A DNA stretch of 64,000 bases, taken from positions 1 through 64,000 of the IMG/VR virus record IMGVR_UViG_3300029286_000009, one strand, 5' to 3'. The position numbers and the translations under genes are program-made. Shown in pieces: positions 59,448 through 64,000 of this stretch (within the stretch, counting starts at the first letter, position 1; every line of letters starts with the position of its first letter). The notes under the pieces are model-generated. The model saw nothing but the letters and a program-made list of their open reading frames with translations, was not told where the DNA came from and ran no database searches. The DNA comes from a virus.

Positions 59448-59750
59448 ATGGAAAAAGATTTAGAAGACAAAATTGCAAATTACATATACGAGAGTTATCT
59501 AGCAGGAAATGTAGTTGACATATTAAAACCAAACGTCGCTTCAGATATTCTTACTGCGAGGATAAGAACAAACAATTTACTTATTCAGATCAATCGGAGT
59601 CCCACGGCGTCATTTGGGGTGAATGGTATATGGATTACAAGTCCTTATGCTGCACAGATTTATAACGGATGGATGGAAGAACAGCGATACATTGAGACTA
59701 CACGTAGACAGCAACTTTTGAAGGAAGTCGCTGTGATTTGTGGGTTATAA
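59448..59750 (+). CDS. Small unknown protein, 100 aa
   Basis: TATAGGTGAAAA precedes the ATG. The N-terminal half is helical and acidic (EDKIANYIYESYLAGNVVDI). The middle is beta-like (NNLLIQINRSPTASFG), and the C-terminal helix is EEQRYIETTRRQQLLKEVA. I recognise no family. The stop is one base before the ATG of the dihydroorotate dehydrogenase-like gene. Confidence 0.45.
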   Translation: MEKDLEDKIANYIYESYLAGNVVDILKPNVASDILTARIRTNNLLIQINRSPTASFGVNGIWITSPYAAQIYNGWMEEQRYIETTRRQQLLKEVAVICGL

Positions 59751-59751
59751 A

Positions 59752-60615
59752 ATGGAATGGTATGTAGCATCTGGAGCGTTAGGTTGGGATGGGCGGGGCT
59801 GGTTTTGGGAAAAACCTTTAGTATGGTCAGGTATTATAGACCCTGCCCTGTTTACAGTCACAACCAAGACATTAACATTAAACCCCAATAAAGGAAATTG
59901 GTTTGCCGTCTGTCCTGTTCGTGGCGGCGTTTGGAATAATATGGGGTTACCGAATAAAGGATTGCGGTGGTGGTTGGATAATTACTATTTGAAGAACAAA
60001 GCTGTGTATAAGAGCCCGTGTCATAATATACACCGAGGAACTTTACCCTACAAGACACTACTTTCTCTTGCTCCTTCTACACCTGAAGAAGCAGTAGCAA
60101 TGATGAATCTTTTGGATGACTATGATGTAATATGGGATTGGAATTTTAAAGGGCTTGAATTAAATGTCTCATGCCCAAACGTCCACAACATTGAATTTGA
60201 ACAAATAAGTGAAATAATTGATGCTTGCAATGAAACTGTAGCAAGTAATACAAAAGGAAATGGAGTGGTGCGGTTACGAATGACTATCAAGCTGAATCGT
60301 TCTCAAATAAGATTTGGGTATAGAAAATTACAAGAACTCGTTCCTAAGTGTAAAGCAGTGTCATTAAATTCTGTACCAGATACTTATGGTAATGGGGCAT
60401 GGTCAGGTAAGAGAGCACAGCTGGGAAACTGGTCTGCTGCGGCGTTACTTCAGCATATGGGTTTCAAAGTAATTTGGCCTTCTATTTGGGAGTATGGGGA
60501 TATACAGAGAGCGATTGATGGGGGAGCCCAAGCCATATCTTTTGGTGCGGTGCATCTGTTACGTTCCTGGGCACCCTCAATGTGGGTGCGCCGGTATATG
60601 AAGGAGAGAGTATGA
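59752..60615 (+). CDS. pyrD: Dihydroorotate dehydrogenase-like FMN protein
   Basis: ATG 59752 begins MEWYVASGALGWDGRG, matching the dehydrogenase opening (ASG-x-x-G). Next come VTTKTLTLNPNKGN and GGVWNNMGLPNKGLRWWLDN, the FMN-site strand and the NxxGLxNxG motif. LELNVSCPNVHN carries the Asn-x-x-Cys-Pro-Asn motif with the class 1 catalytic Cys. AVSLNSVPDTYG and GGAQAISFGAVHLLRS resemble the final FMN-phosphate segments. It has 287 residues against about 300-310. It would oxidise dihydroorotate in pyrimidine synthesis, or act on another substrate. It lies among glycan genes and overlaps the next start (ATGA). Confidence 0.7.
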   Translation: MEWYVASGALGWDGRGWFWEKPLVWSGIIDPALFTVTTKTLTLNPNKGNWFAVCPVRGGVWNNMGLPNKGLRWWLDNYYLKNKAVYKSPCHNIHRGTLPYKTLLSLAPSTPEEAVAMMNLLDDYDVIWDWNFKGLELNVSCPNVHNIEFEQISEIIDACNETVASNTKGNGVVRLRMTIKLNRSQIRFGYRKLQELVPKCKAVSLNSVPDTYGNGAWSGKRAQLGNWSAAALLQHMGFKVIWPSIWEYGDIQRAIDGGAQAISFGAVHLLRSWAPSMWVRRYMKERV

Positions 60616-61502
60616 GTGAATTTATTTGTGCATATGGGGTCGTCATCGAACCTCTTGTGGGGCGACTTCCAGTTCATGAGAGCATTCAGAGTATATATGA
60701 TGCGGTGGATCGGATAATTATCTTAGACCAATCCAAGTATGACAGAATTGACTTATCAATGTACGGAAAAGTAGAACACATTAAAGGTGTATTTAATACG
60801 TTTGATAACCCGATTGGATCTGCTTATAATAGTGCTTTAAAACGAGCATCTATATATGCAGACCTACTTTTATTTTTAGATCTTGACGAAATTTTTGAAT
60901 TCAAAAATGAAAGTCTAAAAGACATAGCTAAGCATTATCCTTTAGAGTCGGGGGCTGGTATTGCTTTTAGTTTGGTAAATTACTACTGTAGTAGAAATTT
61001 TGTAATAGATGGATGTAGTAGTAAAGGTTCCCATTTATTTCGTAACTCAGACAATTTATTCCATGACTTGTTACAAGGGCACTGGACACCGCACAGCCAG
61101 ATTAGAAGAACTAACGTAGAACCAGATTTAAACGACGGAGTACGTCTGGGTGACCAGGTGGGTAGACCTATGGCACACTACCCCCCTATTCCTGCAGAGG
61201 ACGTTACGGTGCATCACACAAGCCATCTTGATCCAATCGGAAAGATGGTTAGAAGTGCTGTGCAGTTTAATCATGTAGCTACGATTGACCTACCACTCTT
61301 TTCTCCTTATGATATGCGGTTGACACCAGAAGCAGCAGCACGCATTTATGAATTAGGGGAGAAGAAGATAAAGGATAAGAACTTAGTTCTATGGGGTAAC
61401 CCGGTCCCGTTTGAGTACGTTCCGAATAAGCTATTAGAACAGTATATTCAGCGATGTAATATCACAGAATTTGATCCCACAGATTTTTTCGTTCAGACGT
61501 AA
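60612..61502 (+). CDS. GT-A glycosyltransferase-like protein
   Basis: ATG 60612 overlaps the previous TGA and has AAGGAGAG upstream; a GTG at 60582 is less likely. The protein has FICAYGVVIEPLVGRLPVHE, VDRIIILDQSKYDRID and the metal motif LLFLDLDEIFEF near residue 93. A C-terminal half with HTSHLDPIGKMVRSAVQFNH follows. This is the pattern of GT2/GT92-like enzymes with a D-x-D-E site. It has 296 residues. The donor is unknown. Confidence 0.65.
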   Translation: MSEFICAYGVVIEPLVGRLPVHESIQSIYDAVDRIIILDQSKYDRIDLSMYGKVEHIKGVFNTFDNPIGSAYNSALKRASIYADLLLFLDLDEIFEFKNESLKDIAKHYPLESGAGIAFSLVNYYCSRNFVIDGCSSKGSHLFRNSDNLFHDLLQGHWTPHSQIRRTNVEPDLNDGVRLGDQVGRPMAHYPPIPAEDVTVHHTSHLDPIGKMVRSAVQFNHVATIDLPLFSPYDMRLTPEAAARIYELGEKKIKDKNLVLWGNPVPFEYVPNKLLEQYIQRCNITEFDPTDFFVQT

Positions 61503-61506
61503 ATGT

Positions 61507-61518
61507 GGGTACTATACT
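61507..61518 (+). promoter_or_regulatory. Promoter motif GGGTACTATACT
   Basis: This is the third rightward copy of the GGGTACTATA motif, followed by TATAGTAGAGCG. The -10 would be TATACT at 61513-61518, giving transcription from about 61525 and a 23-base leader to the nuclease ATG at 61548. The downstream TATAGTAGAG is also seen after the promoter at 40836. Confidence 0.5.
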
Positions 61519-61547
61519 TATAGTAGAGCGAAAACATAGGAGAGGTA

Positions 61548-62717
61548 ATGGCAACTAAGACAGAGAAGAATTTGCGACCAAGGAGTTTAAGTCCAACTTG
61601 TATTGAAGCCTTTTTACAATGTACTTTGAAATTCTGGTACCGGTATCATACTAAAGAACCAGAAGTAGGGGACACTACAGCACTAAGGTTTGGGAGTGCA
61701 GTCCACTCTGCCTTAGAAGCATTTGCTAAAAAATTGCAGGCAGGTGCCGTGTTGGACACTGATTTATGTGAGAGTATCGCACAGAATGAGTTTATGTCTG
61801 CCGCCGCCGAAAACCGTATAATTGACCCTGCCCTTATTAAGGAGGGGCAGGATATGATGCGGGCGCGATACAACAGACATAACCCAACATATCCAATTGT
61901 AGCAGTAGAATTAAACTTCAGCAAAATGAAAATGACCACAGACAAAGGTGTGCCTATAAATGGTATTATAGACTTAGTTCAAGAAATGACGCCGGACATG
62001 GCACTGATTGTGGACTACAAGACTTCTCGGCGGGCTAAGACCCCGTCAGAAGCTCAGAGTGATGTGCAGTTGTCCATGTATGACTTGTTAATCTCTAAGA
62101 AGTACCCCAAATACAGCAAAGTATGGTTGGCTTTGGAGTTTCTTAGAAGTGAAGCTGTCATTTCTGACCGGGTAGTTGCTGATAGGGTTTCTTTTGAGCG
62201 TTGGTTGAATGAACTCTGGGTAAATATGGGGGACCAGCACGAGAAAGATGTTAAGCCGACAATAAACCAGTATTGTCCTTGGTGCGGTTATAAGCATCTT
62301 TGTCACGCATTTAAACATGTGTTGGATGCTGATATCCAGTTAATCCCAACAGCGTCATTAGACTCAACGACAGTATTTACTGAAGAGTGGAAGAAAGCCA
62401 AGGCATTAGAAAAAATTGCTTCCGAAAGGATACTAGAGCTGAAAGCGTGGGCGAATAATGCGGTGGAACTGGAGGGGCTATTTAAATTTGAGGATGATAC
62501 CTCAGTGTTATCCTGGAACCAGAGCAGCCGTACATTTTATGATGCAAAAACTTTACTACCCCATATCCCCCTGGATGACTTGGCAAGGATAGTTTCCATT
62601 AAGAATGAAGCATTGCTAACTTATGTAAATAATGAACGCCCCGACCTCAAACCAGTAGTAGACGCAGCTACACGGTCAACAGTAATGGGAGCAAGAATAA
62701 CCACAAGGAAGAAGTGA
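61548..62717 (+). CDS. Cas4/RecB-like PD-(D/E)XK nuclease with Fe-S cysteines
   Basis: AGGAGAGGTA precedes the ATG. The 389-residue protein starts LSPTCIEAFLQCTLKFWYRY, with the first cluster Cys. LRFGSAVHSALEAF supplies the His. GIIDLVQE and ALIVDYKTSRRAK are the Asp and Asp-x-Lys of the nuclease core, and DVQLSMYDLL is the Q-x3-Y motif. YCPWCGYKHLCHAF gives the three remaining Cys of an iron-sulfur site. This is the AddB/Cas4 family layout. Phage members process DNA ends for recombination or replication. It has its own promoter and is followed by an SDR gene and a polymerase-type exonuclease gene. Confidence 0.8.
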   Translation: MATKTEKNLRPRSLSPTCIEAFLQCTLKFWYRYHTKEPEVGDTTALRFGSAVHSALEAFAKKLQAGAVLDTDLCESIAQNEFMSAAAENRIIDPALIKEGQDMMRARYNRHNPTYPIVAVELNFSKMKMTTDKGVPINGIIDLVQEMTPDMALIVDYKTSRRAKTPSEAQSDVQLSMYDLLISKKYPKYSKVWLALEFLRSEAVISDRVVADRVSFERWLNELWVNMGDQHEKDVKPTINQYCPWCGYKHLCHAFKHVLDADIQLIPTASLDSTTVFTEEWKKAKALEKIASERILELKAWANNAVELEGLFKFEDDTSVLSWNQSSRTFYDAKTLLPHIPLDDLARIVSIKNEALLTYVNNERPDLKPVVDAATRSTVMGARITTRKK

Positions 62718-62733
62718 TCCTGAGGAGAAGATA

Positions 62734-63654
62734 ATGAGGTGGCTACTTATTGGCGGAGGTGGTTTTATAGGAAGTCACCTCACTTCTTTCTTGCTTAAAA
62801 ATAAACAGGAAGTAATAGTATATGATAATAACTCATTTTGCTTACCAGGAGATTTAATTGCAACAAACTTCCACCGGTATTTAGGTGACGTATCTAATAC
62901 GACCACTTTAGCTACTGTGGTAAACGTGCATAACCCAGAAGTAGTATGCTGGTTAGTGGCGTTTCATGCCTATGATGCGGGTGAAAATCCATTTATCAAG
63001 GTGTCTTGGCTGAACTACACATTGAATAATGTTTTACCAGTGGTTGCTACAGCCCCCCGCAAATTTGTTTTATTTTCTTCAGAAGCAGTTTACGTTCCAC
63101 AACAAGAACTTATAGTAGAAGAGAGCCCTTTAAGGTGGGGGCACCCTAGAACGGAAATTCAAGGGCACATAATCACTGAATGGTACACCAGGAGTTTATG
63201 TGGACACCTAAAAATACCCTATATGATTTTAAGACTTTCAAATACAATAGGTAAACGACAATTTTATCACCCAGTAGTAGACCGGCTTTCTTTTATGATA
63301 GACCATATTTTACTGAAGAGTCCTACTCTAATAATTACAAACCCTAACCAAGCCCGAGACTACTTATACATAAATGACGCAATTCCAATGATATATAAAA
63401 TCATTCGTAACGGGCAAGGAGGACAAGTATACAACATTGCGAGTGGGATAGGTGTTACGAATGATGAGCTATTACAGGAACTTATAGAGCTTACCGATCC
63501 GAGTCATTTACCTAAGGTGGTAGACAGTAAAGAGGCGAATATTGTATTGTCAACTGCCAAATCCGCCCCAATTGCTAAGGGTAAGATTACCCCCATCAAT
63601 CGGATATTACCTGGATTAGTAAACTATCGCAAAGAAATACTAGGAGGCTTTTAG
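62734..63654 (+). CDS. SDR sugar-nucleotide enzyme lacking the Tyr-x3-Lys motif
   Basis: TGAGGAGAAGATA precedes the ATG. The Rossmann motif WLLIGGGGFIGSHLTSF is intact. VLFSSEAVYVPQQE corresponds to the Ser strand and PLRWGHPRTEIQGHIITE to the catalytic helix. However, the Tyr-x3-Lys pair reads His-Pro-Arg-Thr-Glu here. LILRLSNTIG-like and DYLYINDAIPMIYKII segments are family-typical. It has 306 residues. Loss of Tyr and Lys suggests an altered or inactive enzyme, perhaps a binding or structural role. Confidence 0.65.
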   Translation: MRWLLIGGGGFIGSHLTSFLLKNKQEVIVYDNNSFCLPGDLIATNFHRYLGDVSNTTTLATVVNVHNPEVVCWLVAFHAYDAGENPFIKVSWLNYTLNNVLPVVATAPRKFVLFSSEAVYVPQQELIVEESPLRWGHPRTEIQGHIITEWYTRSLCGHLKIPYMILRLSNTIGKRQFYHPVVDRLSFMIDHILLKSPTLIITNPNQARDYLYINDAIPMIYKIIRNGQGGQVYNIASGIGVTNDELLQELIELTDPSHLPKVVDSKEANIVLSTAKSAPIAKGKITPINRILPGLVNYRKEILGGF

Positions 63655-63656
63655 AT

Positions 63657-64000
63657 TTGAACACTTTGTATGACTTCTTACAAACGGATGCACAAATAAG
63701 TGTAGCACTAGAATATTTCATTAATGCACCAATAATTACCATAGATACAGAAACAAACGGACTAGATCCGCATACTAATCGGGTGTTATTAATACAGATG
63801 TCTATAGGAAATTATACCGTCATCATAGACATGACTACATCTAATAGCTTGGCTCAACGGGATATGGATTCTAAAGTTTGGAGAATGATGGTCGCCATAC
63901 TGACCAGCTCCGCATTAAAAATCGGGCACAACATAGGGTTTGATTTCAAAATGTTGCGGGCGTGGTTTGGTTGTGACATGACCAATATGTATTGTACGAT
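63657..64000 (+). CDS. polA: Start of a DnaQ-fold exonuclease, probably DNA polymerase I
   Basis: The TTG at 63657 has AGGAGG nine bases upstream, and the frame is open to the window edge. The first motif PIITIDTETNGLDPHTNRVL is Exo I, with Asp-x-Glu. LKIGHNIGFDFKML is Exo II, with the conserved Asn and Asp. These give the 3'-5' proofreading domain. The start position at the N-terminus matches phage family A polymerases, but a free exonuclease is possible because only 114 residues are visible. It would complete the replisome encoded upstream (clamp, helicase, primase, SSB). Confidence 0.6.
   Translation, partial: MNTLYDFLQTDAQISVALEYFINAPIITIDTETNGLDPHTNRVLLIQMSIGNYTVIIDMTTSNSLAQRDMDSKVWRMMVAILTSSALKIGHNIGFDFKMLRAWFGCDMTNMYCT

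Noticed and set aside
1-64000. tRNA genes, CRISPR arrays, insertion sequences and an integrase
   Set aside because: I saw no cloverleaf-like sequence, spaced repeat array, terminal inverted repeat, DDE transposase or tyrosine/serine recombinase. A dedicated scan would be needed to exclude diverged tRNAs.

Overview
The window is part of a large tailed-phage genome. Every confident gene lies on the + strand, genes are packed with 1-40 base overlaps (TAATG, ATGA, GTGA and TTGA junctions), there are no tRNA or rRNA genes, and giant virion proteins sit beside a phage-type replication module. Shine-Dalgarno sequences are strong (AGGAGG-like) and TTG and GTG starts are frequent. The host cannot be read from the sequence. 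The base composition is moderately A+T-rich.

Layout. (1) 1-21045: virion structural module, including proteins of 3198, 2158 and 666 residues, probably tail, baseplate or fibre components. The 666-residue protein is built largely from a degenerate 12-residue repeat. (2) 21046-21325: the largest clearly non-coding gap near the module boundary, with short direct repeats, a hairpin and two oppositely oriented copies of a GGGTACTATA promoter motif. (3) 21326-30580: replication and recombination module with a DnaN-type clamp, a RecA-like recombinase, two selfish-type nuclease genes, DnaB helicase, DnaG-type primase, an SSB-like protein with reversed domain order, DnaJ, a RuvC-like resolvase and an Hfq/Sm-like protein. 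(4) 30573-63654: a glycan island of about 33 kb with roughly eleven glycosyltransferase genes, four class I methyltransferases (one TylF-like), an O-acetyltransferase, a sulfotransferase, four extended SDR sugar-nucleotide enzymes and a GmhA-HddA-HddC set for GDP-heptose. Among these are a zinc-ribbon homing-type endonuclease, an ADP-ribosylglycohydrolase, a Panacea-domain antitoxin-like gene, RNase HII, a dihydroorotate dehydrogenase homologue, a Cas4/RecB-like nuclease and many small zinc-ribbon or unknown proteins. (5) 63657-64000: the start of a DnaQ-fold exonuclease, probably the proofreading domain of a family A DNA polymerase.

How it fits together. The replication genes make the phage largely self-sufficient for fork movement. 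The glycan island appears able to make an activated heptose, remodel it (GDP-fucose-synthase-like and other SDRs), transfer it and decorate it with methyl, acetyl and perhaps sulfate groups. The acceptor could be phage DNA, virion proteins or the host surface; the sequence does not say which. The points most worth following are the GDP-heptose set, the 12-residue repeat protein, the Panacea locus with hydrophobic micro-ORFs, the Hfq-like protein and the shared promoter motif.
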